DNA of 64,000 bases from Colwellia maritima (lineage in GTDB: Bacteria; Pseudomonadota; Gammaproteobacteria; Enterobacterales; Alteromonadaceae). Within the stretch, counting starts at the first letter, position 1; each line of letters begins with the position of its first letter. This document shows positions 37,583 to 49,901 of the stretch, in pieces. The stretch is from positions 248,001 through 312,000 of the forward strand of contig NZ_JAKKSL010000001.1 in the NCBI RefSeq assembly GCF_022669015.1. Reading direction: 5' to 3'. Position numbers and translations under genes: made by a program. The notes beneath the pieces are model-generated. The model made no database searches and had not been told where the DNA came from. It saw only the letters and a program-made list of their open reading frames with translations.

Positions 37583-38914
37583 TTAATCTAGCCCTAAATC
37601 ACGTGTCATATTTTCATTATGAGATTGATGAACGATGATATTATCTTCAATACGAATACCACCATAATCACGCATTTCATCCACTTTAGGCCAATTAATT
37701 TGATCGCTATAAGCTGATTCTTTTAATGTTCTCAATAAAGAATCAATAAAATACAAACCAGGTTCTATCGTAAACACTTGACCGGCTTCAACTGTTCTTG
37801 AAGTACGTAAAAATGGATGATTATCAGGTGCGTTTATATGAGTTCCACGTTCATCAGCCATAAACCCACCCATATCATGCACCTGCAAACCTAAATGATG
37901 CCCTAACCCATGAGGAAAAAATGTACTAACAATACCTGACTCTACTGCTGTTTCAGCACTCACTTTAATAAAATTAAATTCAGCTAATACTTTTGCTACT
38001 TCATTGTACGTTGCTATATGTAGATCAACATAGTTAACGCCTGGTTTCAAACCATTGACAGCGTTTAACATCAATTCATTCATACGTAATATTAAGTCTG
38101 CAAATTTATCTTGTTTAAAGGCATAAGTGCGAGTGATATCTGCTGCATAACCATTAAAATTTGCGCCTGCATCAATTAAAAAAGATTTATGAAGTTGCGG
38201 TGGAGTTTTATCCAATGCCATATAATGCAAAACAGAGCAATTCTTATTTAAGGCTACAATATTTCCATACGGAGTTTCATCGGTGGTATACCCTATAGCA
38301 CTGAGGTAAGCACTTTGAATTGAATACTCAGTCCCTCCATTTAAAAAGGCTCTTTTTGCCGCAATATGGGCTTTAACCGCTAACGCATTTGATTGACGTA
38401 AACAAACTTGCTCATAAGCCGTTTTATAAGCACGGTGATAATGAATATAATTAAGTAACCGTTCAGGATTAATATCTTCAAAACCTAACGCTTTTGCTAC
38501 CTCAATATGACTACCAATATAAGCAAAATCTTTTTTATCATAAGGAAGTAATTTATCAACTTCACTTGCTTGAGTCAGCACTTTAATATGAAAAAACTCA
38601 TGCCAATAATCATCGGTCAAAGGGATTACTTTATGCCAAAAATCAACAGGTTGATAATATATAAGCGTTGGTTTGTCTTCACCGTTCACAATCAGCCAAC
38701 AGTTAGGTACATCGATTAAGGGTAACCAATGTTTAAAGTGAGGGTTAACTCTAAAAGGGTATGCATTATCATCAAGAAATGCTTTTATTTCTTGGCCTGA
38801 GTGGATAACAACACCTTCAATTTTTTCATAAGACAACGCTTGTTTGGTGCGTTGCTGTAAACAATCAATATGTGCTGAATATTCTTCTTTCAACTTGTTG
38901 GATAATGTACTCAT
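37583..38914 (-). CDS. pepQ: Xaa-Pro dipeptidase PepQ
   Basis: A pita-bread-fold metallopeptidase cleaving Xaa-Pro dipeptides. Metal ligands are visible: DAGANFNGYAADITRTY (two Asp), HGLGHHLGLQVHD (His), TIEPGLYF (Glu) and GGIRIEDNIIV (Glu). 443 residues, equal to E. coli PepQ. A GGAGGG ribosome binding site precedes the ATG. First gene of pepQ-yigZ-trkH. Confidence 0.95.
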   Translation of the reverse strand: MSTLSNKLKEEYSAHIDCLQQRTKQALSYEKIEGVVIHSGQEIKAFLDDNAYPFRVNPHFKHWLPLIDVPNCWLIVNGEDKPTLIYYQPVDFWHKVIPLTDDYWHEFFHIKVLTQASEVDKLLPYDKKDFAYIGSHIEVAKALGFEDINPERLLNYIHYHRAYKTAYEQVCLRQSNALAVKAHIAAKRAFLNGGTEYSIQSAYLSAIGYTTDETPYGNIVALNKNCSVLHYMALDKTPPQLHKSFLIDAGANFNGYAADITRTYAFKQDKFADLILRMNELMLNAVNGLKPGVNYVDLHIATYNEVAKVLAEFNFIKVSAETAVESGIVSTFFPHGLGHHLGLQVHDMGGFMADERGTHINAPDNHPFLRTSRTVEAGQVFTIEPGLYFIDSLLRTLKESAYSDQINWPKVDEMRDYGGIRIEDNIIVHQSHNENMTRDLGLD

Positions 38915-39043
38915 AAACCCTCCGAAAATTTTGCGATATCATAACACACCCTATTATTAGCAAGCTATAATAGCATTATGACGCTTATCTAAAGTTGTGC
39001 AGCTTTTTTTACACTTCATTTTATCTAATAAATAATAATGAAA

Positions 39044-40978
39044 TTAACCGCCAATACTCATATTGATTACGTTTTCAAAAATCTGACTAACCTGCCCTGG
39101 TTTATTCTGGTAAATCTCTTGGTATGCAAGAACACTTTTAACATAATTTCTGGTTTCTTTATAAGGGATCATTTCAATCCAGATATCAGCCGGAACTGAT
39201 TGTGCATTATCAACCCATGTACCTACCCTATAAGGTCCTGCATTGTAGGCCGCTGTGGCAAGCACCGCATTACCATTTGTTTTACCCAGTAGTATTTTTA
39301 AATATTTAGTACCTAATTGAATGTTATTCTTTGCATTTAATAAATAGCGCGTATTTATTTTACCTTTCTTCAGGTGTTTCGCTGTATTAGGCATTAATTG
39401 CATTAATCCTTTTGCGCCTACGGGTGAGTTAGCATCATGCATAAAAGAACTTTCTCTGCGCGCTATAGCAAATGCCCAAGAAGGGGCTATTTTTTGTGCT
39501 AAAGCATAGTAGTTAATCTCTTTATCAAAAGCTTTAGGAAAACGCAGCGCTACATCATCTAAATAACCAACATTCGCCAAGGTAAAAATGGTTCGATCAA
39601 ACCATTGATTCTCATTCGCTATTTTTGCAGCAACCAATTTTTCTCGGTCATTTAATTGAGAAATCAAATAATTCCACTCCGACCTTGCCTGTCTATATCG
39701 GCCCATAGAATGAAATTCAAAAGCTCTTTTAGCCGCAGGATAACTGATCAAGTTACGCTTTTCTACCAACGTAAAATTTAGCGGCTTGTTTTGCAAATTA
39801 ACGGGGATTTTTAAATAACTAGCGGCCAAAAAACCATAATAATGCCGCTCATTAGCAACTTGTTGCAATACCAGATCACCCCGCTCATGCGAACCTGTCT
39901 CTATTAACGCCCTCGCATACCAGTACTTCCACTTTAAATCATCTTTATATAGGCTAGGCAATTGTTTTATTTCAATAATTAGACGCTCCCAGTCCCTTTG
40001 TTTCAAGGCTTGAGATAAACGCCATTGCAGCATGTTTTTACTTAGTAAATTAAAATCAAGCTTGTCTAACCATAATTGTGCTAACTGATGTTTTTTTGAT
40101 GATAATGCTAATGCAAATTTTTCAGTAATTTCTTGTTGTTGTGTTTGGGTAAAAGCAAATTTCAATTGTGCTTTCTTATAACTACTCAATGCTGTTTCAG
40201 GGTGGCGCCATATTAGCCGCTTTAAGCCGTAAGTTAATATTTCTGTTTCCTTATCTGAATTATTAGGAAAATATTTTAATTTACTGACAATGGAAGGATC
40301 ACGTCGAACTTTGTGCCACAACTTCCCCAAATATTGCTGATTAATTGGTAATAATTTGGTTAAATAAGGTATCAGTGTGTGTTTTCCACCATCTGCAGCT
40401 AAGCTAATACGTTGCCAAACACGATCATTAGTACGATATCCGGCTTTCTGCCAACGCTCAAAGAGTGGGTCACAAGCTTTATCTTGAGATCTACCCACAA
40501 CCCACAACTTTGTTACTTGTGGGAGAATCACTGTTTCAGGTATTCCTGATTGCAAACTGAAGTTTAGTTGGTGACATGTTAACTCAACATTTGATGTCGG
40601 TTTGTATGCTTGCAAAAATAACAAGCCTTGCTTTTTATCAGCGAGATAGTTTAGCCACTTCTTCCTTAGTGGCCAGTCTAATGGTGTTCCTTGATATTTT
40701 TCTAAAAACGTATCAATTTCTGTTGCATCGGAAAGCTTCATTTTATGTATCAAACGTTGCTGATCTAAATAAGGCTGCAGAGGATAATAATGAAGTTGAT
40801 TATAAAGTGTTTGATATTGTGCAGAATTACTTTTATGTGTCAGCTTTTCGGCTTTGATAAAATTTTCCTGCTGAATTTTATTCACGGTTAACTTTAACGG
40901 CTCACTTGCACACAAACTTGAGCTATAAATCACTATTATTAGCGCTAATACTCGTTTAAACACTAAACTAGTTAACAT
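39044..40978 (-). CDS. slt: Soluble lytic murein transglycosylase Slt
   Basis: Periplasmic family 1 lytic transglycosylase, 644 residues. Signal peptide at residues 1-25 (ending SSLCA), a long alpha-superhelical region (about 35-470), a linker domain, and the catalytic SLT domain (about 490-640) with AIARRESSFMHDANSPVGAKG (catalytic Glu in RRESSF), LMQLMPNTA and AYNAGPYRVGTW. Frame intact. It is divergent from tusA. Confidence 0.95.
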   Translation of the reverse strand: MLTSLVFKRVLALIIVIYSSSLCASEPLKLTVNKIQQENFIKAEKLTHKSNSAQYQTLYNQLHYYPLQPYLDQQRLIHKMKLSDATEIDTFLEKYQGTPLDWPLRKKWLNYLADKKQGLLFLQAYKPTSNVELTCHQLNFSLQSGIPETVILPQVTKLWVVGRSQDKACDPLFERWQKAGYRTNDRVWQRISLAADGGKHTLIPYLTKLLPINQQYLGKLWHKVRRDPSIVSKLKYFPNNSDKETEILTYGLKRLIWRHPETALSSYKKAQLKFAFTQTQQQEITEKFALALSSKKHQLAQLWLDKLDFNLLSKNMLQWRLSQALKQRDWERLIIEIKQLPSLYKDDLKWKYWYARALIETGSHERGDLVLQQVANERHYYGFLAASYLKIPVNLQNKPLNFTLVEKRNLISYPAAKRAFEFHSMGRYRQARSEWNYLISQLNDREKLVAAKIANENQWFDRTIFTLANVGYLDDVALRFPKAFDKEINYYALAQKIAPSWAFAIARRESSFMHDANSPVGAKGLMQLMPNTAKHLKKGKINTRYLLNAKNNIQLGTKYLKILLGKTNGNAVLATAAYNAGPYRVGTWVDNAQSVPADIWIEMIPYKETRNYVKSVLAYQEIYQNKPGQVSQIFENVINMSIGG

Positions 40979-41043
40979 TAACTTCTCTATCCGTAAAACC
41001 TATTCATTACGCTAGAGTATAAATAAAAATGGTGTAGAATACG

Positions 41044-41325
41044 ATGACAATAGCAATTTCATCTGATGAACTTATATTTATGCCTAGTGACATTTTCCAA
41101 CAAACGGATCACTCCCTCGATGCTATAGGCTTACGTTGCCCTGAGCCAGTCATGATGGTCCGGCTAAAAATACGAAAGATATTGAGTGGCGAAACCTTAC
41201 TAATCTCGTGCGATGATCCGTCAACCACGCGTGATATACCTAGTTTTTGCCAATTTATGGAGCATGATCTTGTTGCTAAAAAAACAGATCAAAAACCTTA
41301 TTTATATGTGATTAGGAAGAGCTAG
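41044..41325 (+). CDS. tusA: Sulfur carrier protein TusA
   Basis: Small sulfurtransferase passing persulfide sulfur from IscS toward tRNA 2-thiouridine synthesis. The [22 protein letters not shown] block contains the catalytic Cys of the CPEP motif. The open frame gives 93 residues; the ATG at 41080 ([14 protein letters not shown]) would give 81, the E. coli size, and may be the true start. Single gene, divergent from slt. Confidence 0.93.
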   Translation: MTIAISSDELIFMPSDIFQQTDHSLDAIGLRCPEPVMMVRLKIRKILSGETLLISCDDPSTTRDIPSFCQFMEHDLVAKKTDQKPYLYVIRKS

Positions 41326-41364
41326 TATAAGTAGCCCCTCGCCATGTTTGCCCTATTTTATGCA

Positions 41365-41615
41365 TTAAGCGGGTAATTCTGCTTTTTTCAACATCACAAA
41401 TAATTCGTCTTTAAATTGTAGACGTTCCTTTTTTTCTGTTCTAAATATTCATCACTTGTATTTTCTACACCTTGCTCTATACGATGAATTTCTTGATTGA
41501 CTTCATGGTAGTCATTAAAAATACGCATAAAATGATTATCATTCATTTTCAGATGGTGGATTTCAGCTTCAAACTCTGGAAATTCGTGATGAAGGTCATG
41601 TTTTTCTAATGTCAT
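41365..41615 (-). CDS. YdcH/DUF465-type small protein (one frameshift)
   Basis: A short helical coiled-coil protein of the DUF465 family, function unknown. HDLHHEFPEFEAEIHHLKMNDNHFMRIFNDYHEVNQEIHRIE (in pieces) is the conserved body. After EYLEQKK one A is missing in a poly-A run near 41431; restoring it gives ERLQFKDELFVMLKKAELPA with the stop at 41365. The corrected length is 83 residues, typical for the family. Confidence 0.85.
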
Positions 41616-41696
41616 AGTATTCTCCTGTACGCTTTTAATTATCTATCAATTCAATCGTTCCTAATTAATACTTTACACCTATATTAATTTTAAGAA

Positions 41697-41710
41697 TTGA
41701 TCTAGCTCAA
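41697..41710 (-). promoter_or_regulatory. FNR-like box upstream of the YdcH-type gene
   Basis: TTGATCTAGCTCAA differs from the TTGAT-N4-ATCAA consensus at one base, 82-95 bases upstream of the start. It is suggestive only. Confidence 0.4.
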
Positions 41711-41774
41711 GGCCCTCATCTTTAATGTTGTTAGTTTCCCTTTTTGACTTAACCTCTACATCAGACCACAATGC

Positions 41775-41804
41775 AAAAAAAAAGAACAACTAAATTGCTC
41801 TTTT
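41775..41804 (-). terminator. glyS terminator
   Basis: On the minus strand AAAGAGCAA / TTGTTCTTT forms a 9-bp stem (one G-U pair) with a 5-base loop, followed by a T9 tract. It is 30 bases after the glyS stop. Confidence 0.85.
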
Positions 41805-41833
41805 AAACTGTCATCTAGTCATAAATAAATACT

Positions 41834-43909
41834 TTATAATAGCGATATATCTGCAATTGCAAAGAAACTATTACGTATTTCATTCAGTAAAGTTAATCGG
41901 TTTATTTTTACCGCTTCATCATCACTCATGACCATTACGTTGTCAAAAAATGTATCAATCGGCGATTTCAATTGCGCTAACTCTGTTAATGCAGCTTGGT
42001 AGTCTTTATCAGCTACAAGTGGCGCTACTTTCAAACTGATTGCATGAAAAGTTATTGCTAAGTCTTTTTCTGCCTGTTCCGTTGCCAACTCTGTTTTAAA
42101 ATCTGTATAAAGTTGCCCATCAAACTTGGCAAGTATATTACCAACACGTTTATTCGCTGCCGCCAATGTTTCAGCTTCAGGTAAGTTACCAAAATAACTC
42201 ACTGCTTTAATACGTTTATCAAAATCTAACGGAGCACTCGGTTTTTTAGCTAATACTGATTGTATTACATCAACAGCAATCCCCTGCTCTTGATAAAAAG
42301 CACGAAAACGTCCCATTACAAAATCAAATACATTGGTTGCAGTATTGTCATTTGATAATTTATCACCTTTCGCACCACCAAATAACTTGATACTTTCATC
42401 AATAAGCGTTTTAAGGTCTAAATCAAGCTGTTTTTCAATAATAATACGTATTACACCAATTGCCGCTCTTCGAAGCGCAAAAGGGTCTTTATCCCCCTTA
42501 GGTGGCTGATTAATGCCAAAGATGCCTACTAAGGTGTCAATTTTATCACTGATAGCAACGGCACAACCAATATTAGCCTCAGGTAAACTATCTCCCGCAA
42601 ACCGAGGTCGATATTGATCTTCTAATGCTTGTGCTATTGCTGAGCTTTCACCATCATTGATGGCATAATACTTACCCATTGTCCCCTGTACTTGTGGAAA
42701 CTCTAAAACCATATCAGACATTAAATCGGTTTTACTTAACAAACCAACACGGTAAGCATCTTCACTGTTTTCGCCTAAGTGCTGAGCAATCACTTTACTC
42801 AGTTCAGCTATTCGCTCTGATTTAGCCTTTAATGTACCCTTGACTGTTTTTGGAACAATACTGACTCTAGCGTCGACAATCTTGATTCAAGTGTTTGCTT
42901 TTGGTCGGTTTTAAAGAAAAACTCGGCATCGGCTAAACGTGGGCGTATGACTTTTTCATTGCCAAATATTACTTTACTTGGGTCTTTTGATTCGATATTG
43001 CTAACAAAAATAAACTTGTTTACTAACTCGCCATCGGTTGTCGTTACTGGAAAGTATTTTTGATGGTCTTTCATTGAGTAAATTAATGGCTCTTGGCACG
43101 TTAAGAAAATCAGCATCAAAGGTACCTACCAAAGTCACTGGCCACTCAACTAATGAGGTAACTTCTTCTAACAAGTCTTCATCAATTAATGCTACCGCTG
43201 AAATATCTTTTGTAACCTGTTTGATTTGCGCAACAATTTTATCTTGGCGAGCTTGATAATCTACTTCAACATAGGCTTTTAATAATTCTGCTTGGTAGTC
43301 ATTAGCATGGCTAAGGGTTATTAAACCTTGATGATGAAATCTATGTCCTTGCACTTGATTGCTTGAAATAACACCAAGCGCTGCACCTTCAATGATTTTA
43401 TCACCATACATCATTGTTAACGTATGAACTGGACGAATAAATTGAGTACGTTCGGCACCCCAACGCATAGGTTTTGCAATCGGTAATTTATGTAAAGCGC
43501 TTGAAACCATATCAGGTACTAGTTCGCTAATCGCTTTACCGGCAACCGTTGCTTTATATAGTAACCACTCACCTTTTGGTGTAATTAAACGCTCAGCTTG
43601 CTCTACAGTAATGCCATTAGAACGAGCCCAACCTTCTGCTGCCTTACTTGCTTTACCTTGTTCATCAAAAGCAACGTTAACTGCCGGTCCGCGTTTTTCA
43701 ACTATTTTATCTTGCTGTTTAGCTACTAAATCAAATACTTGCACCGCTAAACGGCGAGGCGTAGCAAACCATTTAATATCGGAATAACTTAAATCACCAC
43801 TATCTAGCTGATTTTTAATATTATCAAAGAATGCTGTCGCTAATGTTTTTAGTGATTTCGGAGGCAGTTCTTCTGTTCCAAGTTCGATAAGGAGAGTTTC
43901 AGTCGTCAT
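41834..43909 (-). CDS. glyS: Glycyl-tRNA synthetase beta subunit (two frameshifts)
   Basis: Beta subunit of the tetrameric alpha2beta2 glycyl-tRNA synthetase. Segment 1 (43909-about 43110) starts [20 protein letters not shown] and runs to FLNVP. The frame then shifts (about 43105) to [15 protein letters not shown] and [18 protein letters not shown] second shift near 42845 leads through [21 protein letters not shown] into the C-terminal half ending [10 protein letters not shown], with [20 protein letters not shown]. About 692 residues once corrected (E. coli 689). The start overlaps the glyQ stop. An essential enzyme, so the shifts are probably sequence errors. Confidence 0.95.
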
Positions 43910-44858
43910 TATTTTTCTCCTTTTGTAACTGATTCTTTTATTTTTTTATCTTTATCCATATCATTCTTGCACAAGGGAAACCCTAACTCTTCACGTTTAG
44001 CATAATAGGCTTCTGCGCAGGCTTTAGATAAAGTCCGAACACGTAATATATAACGCTGACGTTCTGTTACTGATATGGCATGACGGGCATCAAGTAAGTT
44101 AAATGCATGTGATGCTTTCATTACTTGCTCATATCCGGCAATGGTAAGTTAGCTGCTATTAATTTTTGACTATCTTTTTCGCATTGGTCAAATTGACCGA
44201 ATAATGCATCTACATCGGCATATTCAAAATTGTAAGTAGATTGCTCAACCTCATTTTGATGGAATACGTCGCCATAGTATACGGTACCCATTGGACCGTC
44301 AGTCCATACTAGATCATAAATACTATCAACATTTTGAATGTACATGGCCAAACGTTCTAAACCGTAGGTTATTTCACCTGTAACTGGCGTGCATTCCAAG
44401 CCGCCCACTTGTTGAAAATAAGTAAATTGTGTTATTTCCATCCCATTGAGCCAAATTTCCCAACCTAAACCCCATGCACCTAACGTAGGTGATTCCCAAT
44501 TGTCTTCAACAAAACGAATATCATGCACAAGCGGATCGATACCAAGCTCTTTTAATGAATTGAGATATAAATCTTGTATATTCTTTGGTGAAGGCTTTAG
44601 CATTACTTGAAATTGATAATAATGTTGTAAACGATTCGGATTTTCACCATAACGGCCATCTGTTGGTCGTCTACAAGGTTGTACATAGGCACTGCTAATA
44701 GGCTCTGGTCCTATTGAGCGTAAAAATGTCATTGGGTGGAATGTTCCGGCGCCAACTTCTAAGTCTAACGGTTGAACGATAACACAACCTTGTCGTGACC
44801 AGTAATCTTGCAACTGCAAGATTAGGCCTTGAAACGTTTTACAATTGAAACTAGTCAT
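43909..44858 (-). CDS. glyQ: Glycyl-tRNA synthetase alpha subunit (one frameshift)
   Basis: Catalytic alpha subunit. It begins [20 protein letters not shown] (offset by MTSFNCK) and includes [40 protein letters not shown], and [13 protein letters not shown]. After AANLPLP one base is lost near 44130; restored it gives [20 protein letters not shown] and [19 protein letters not shown] to 43909. About 316 residues. Cotranscribed with glyS (overlapping stop/start). Confidence 0.95.
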
Positions 44859-44924
44859 GGGTATTGAAATTCACTATAAGTTATAAATTTACACGCATTA
44901 ATTACGTGCGGTTTTAAAGTAGAA

Positions 44925-44949
44925 ATGCTCGGTTTTGATGACCGAGCAT
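44925..44949 (-). terminator. Hairpin after gyrB
   Basis: A perfect 9-bp stem ATGCTCGGT / ACCGAGCAT with a 7-base loop, about 60 bases beyond the gyrB stop and ahead of glyQ. The U-tract on the minus strand is interrupted (TTTCTACTTT), so it may be a moderate terminator. Confidence 0.65.
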
Positions 44950-45007
44950 ATAATTAATATTAAGGTAAAATATTTCCCTCAATATGCCTACTTTTTACTT
45001 TCTTTGC

Positions 45008-47461
<2,454 letters not shown>

Positions 47462-47486
47462 CTATTCAATTGCTTTTTCTGTTTTT

Positions 47487-48683
47487 TCATTCAGAATTAT
47501 CTGGGTACATTGCTGTTATTTCGCCATGTTTCACGTGAAACACTTTGTAATTTTCAAGCTTTGTAGTCGAATTTGACTCTGGGTTTATCTTGTCAGAATC
47601 AATACAACTATCATATTTATGATCGTTATCTATTATAGCTAAACGATCAAAAAATGGTTGTAAAACCTCACATTCAATTGCTGTAATTAATACTTGGCAA
47701 TCAAGTTGTTCTAATGCAGATGACAAGGCACGTCTGGAATTAATATCTAACTCCGCACCAATGTCATCTATCAATAAAATTGGTTTTACTCGATTAACTT
47801 GTGCAATCAATTTTGCTTGAGCAAAAGTTAATGCCAGTAAAAACAACTTTTGTTGTCCTCGTGATAACTGTGTTTCCAATGATTGTTTATCAAGAAGGAA
47901 TTTAACATCAAATTTATGTGCACCATAAAGACTGTATCCATAACTTGCTTCTCTCATTATGTTGTCAAATAGTACTTCTTTTAATTCTTTTTTTTGTGGC
48001 CACCCCTGTAAATATTGAACAGTTACCCTACTTTTTAAATCTGGTAACAACATAGCTAACCATACATCTAATTCTTTGATTATTGCACTTGTATACTCAA
48101 ACCTTACCTGCGCGACTTGTTTTGATAATTCACAGAATTGATCAGTCCAATAAGTTAACATTGAACTTGAATTACTTGAACTATTACCTAAACGTATGCA
48201 AGCATTTCGTTGTTTGAGCACCCTGTTAAAACTTTTCCATAGCGTTGAAAAATCATGTTCCACGTGAAACATACCAAGATCAATAAATCTTCTTCTCTCT
48301 TTAGGACCACCAAAAAAGAGTTTGAAGCTTTCAGGTGTAACAATCTGAATCGCTATGTTCTTAGCTAAAACAGATAAACGATAATGTCGTTCACCATCAA
48401 TTTTGATATTAGTTTCACCCGTAGATACATTACGACTAAGACCAAGTTGACAGTTATTGTCATTTTTAATACTTACAACAAAATCAGATTTTTTATAGCA
48501 AACAAGTGCCTCAGTTTTACTCGTTCTAAAGGACTTACCATGTCCTAAGTAAAACAATGCTTCTAATAAGCTGCTTTTACCACTACCATTATCACCAACA
48601 AAAAAGTTAAACTTACTGTGGAAGTTAATATCCAAATCATGCAAATTACGAAAGTTACGGGTAATTAATTTATCTACACTCAT
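47487..48683 (-). CDS. recF: DNA replication and repair protein RecF
   Basis: SMC-like ATPase helping RecA loading at gaps. Walker A FVGDNGSGKSSLLEALFYLG (about residues 28-47), signature SRGQQKLFLLALTFAQ (about 278-293) and Walker B PILLIDDIGAELD (about 303-315). 398 residues, about 35 longer than usual; the extra C-terminal tail (from about residue 362) is polar and ends VFHVKHGEITAMYPDNSE. Two parS-type palindromes are embedded in the gene and encode MFHVEH and VFHVKH. Between dnaN and gyrB, the canonical order. Confidence 0.95.
   Translation of the reverse strand: MSVDKLITRNFRNLHDLDINFHSKFNFFVGDNGSGKSSLLEALFYLGHGKSFRTSKTEALVCYKKSDFVVSIKNDNNCQLGLSRNVSTGETNIKIDGERHYRLSVLAKNIAIQIVTPESFKLFFGGPKERRRFIDLGMFHVEHDFSTLWKSFNRVLKQRNACIRLGNSSSNSSSMLTYWTDQFCELSKQVAQVRFEYTSAIIKELDVWLAMLLPDLKSRVTVQYLQGWPQKKELKEVLFDNIMREASYGYSLYGAHKFDVKFLLDKQSLETQLSRGQQKLFLLALTFAQAKLIAQVNRVKPILLIDDIGAELDINSRRALSSALEQLDCQVLITAIECEVLQPFFDRLAIIDNDHKYDSCIDSDKINPESNSTTKLENYKVFHVKHGEITAMYPDNSE
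47527..47542. promoter_or_regulatory. parS: parS-type centromere site 1 (in recF 3' end)
   Basis: TGTTTCACGTGAAACA, a perfect 16-bp palindrome identical to the widely conserved ParB-binding parS sequence. It lies in the extra C-terminal tail of recF, where it encodes VFHVKH, about 4 kb from the putative oriC. Confidence 0.88.
48256..48271. promoter_or_regulatory. parS: parS-type centromere site 2 (inside recF)
   Basis: TGTTCCACGTGAAACA, matching parS with one change in the variable position. On the coding strand it spells the codons for MFHVEH within the conserved RecF stretch GMFHVEHDFSTLW, so coding need and centromere function coincide. Confidence 0.85.
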
Positions 48684-48706
48684 TAAAAATTTGTCAAAAT
48701 AAAAAA

Positions 48707-49816
48707 CTATAAGCGCATCGGCATGACAACATAAAGGGCTTCACCTGAAGCAGCACCTTCGATAACCACGCTAGAATTTGCATCTGCTAAAGTAAATTTA
48801 ACCTGATCATCTTTAATAGCATTGAGAACATCAAGCACATAACTAACATTAAATCCTATTTCTAGTTCATCATAAGGAAAATCGATTTCTAATTCTTCTT
48901 CAGCTTGTTCTTGTTCTGGGTTATTGGCAGTGATTTTCAATAACGCATTTGAGAAATTTAAACGTACACCTTTGAATTTTTCGTTAGAAAGAATTGAAGC
49001 TCTTGATAAAACCTGACGTAATTGCTCTTTGTCAGTAACGAAAACTTTATCACCGTTACGTGGTAAAACACGGCGATAATCAGGAAAACGACCATCAACT
49101 AACTTACTGGTAAAAGAGAATTCTGTGTCAATAATACGTAAATGATTAGAACCAAGATAAACTTGAATTTCCTCATCAACAGGAGCAAGTAATCTGATAA
49201 TTTCAAGAATACCTTTTCGAGGAACTATAACTTGTCTAGCAGGTAACGTTATAGAATCATTAGATATTTTACAAATAGCTAACCGGTGTCCATCGGTTGC
49301 AACAGAGCGGATTTCATGACCTTCACTTTCAATAGACATACCATTTAAATAATATCTAACATCTTGATTTGCCATAGAAAAATGTGTGCTTTCAATTAAA
49401 CGTAACAAGTCAGATTTAAGTAATTTGAATTCTACATCGCCTTTCCATTCTTCAATATTTGGGAAATCTTCAGCAGGCAGGGTTGATAAAGAATACTTAC
49501 TTCTACCTGAAATTAGTTTAACCGAATCACCCTCTCCTTCTGCATTGAAGGTAAGCAAGGAATTTTCAGGTAGGCTTTTACAGATATCAAGCAACTTACG
49601 AGTCGGTATTGTGATTTTACCATCAGTACCTTGGTTATCCAATTGTGCATGAGCAACCATTTCTAGTTCTAAATCAGTCGCTGTGAGTGTTAAAGTCTGA
49701 CCTTTTATATCAAAAAGAATATTACCCAATATAGGCAACGTACTTTTTCGTTCAACAGCACCTGAAACTAACAACAATGGCTTAAGTAGTAATTCTCTGT
49801 TAAGTGAAAATCTCAT
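48707..49816 (-). CDS. dnaN: DNA polymerase III sliding clamp (beta subunit)
   Basis: Three-domain beta clamp of 369 residues. MRFSLNRELLLKPLLLVSGAVERKSTLPIL in pieces is the typical N-terminus; TLTATDLELEM, ATDGHRLAIC and the C-terminal ANSSVVIEG...YVVMPMRL are conserved, including the family's terminal MPMRL. Between dnaA and recF. Frame intact. Confidence 0.97.
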   Translation of the reverse strand: MRFSLNRELLLKPLLLVSGAVERKSTLPILGNILFDIKGQTLTLTATDLELEMVAHAQLDNQGTDGKITIPTRKLLDICKSLPENSLLTFNAEGEGDSVKLISGRSKYSLSTLPAEDFPNIEEWKGDVEFKLLKSDLLRLIESTHFSMANQDVRYYLNGMSIESEGHEIRSVATDGHRLAICKISNDSITLPARQVIVPRKGILEIIRLLAPVDEEIQVYLGSNHLRIIDTEFSFTSKLVDGRFPDYRRVLPRNGDKVFVTDKEQLRQVLSRASILSNEKFKGVRLNFSNALLKITANNPEQEQAEEELEIDFPYDELEIGFNVSYVLDVLNAIKDDQVKFTLADANSSVVIEGAASGEALYVVMPMRL

Positions 49817-49901
49817 CTATATTCCTGATTCTGAGCAAATTTATTATTATTTAATAGTAACGGGCAAATTTAATGTAAACATAATTATGTACTAAAAGAT
49901 A

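Noticed and set aside
47487..47600. Extra small gene at the end of recF (VFHVKHGEITAM...)
   Set aside because: The stretch is in frame with recF and includes the parS palindrome; an independent ORF is not supported.
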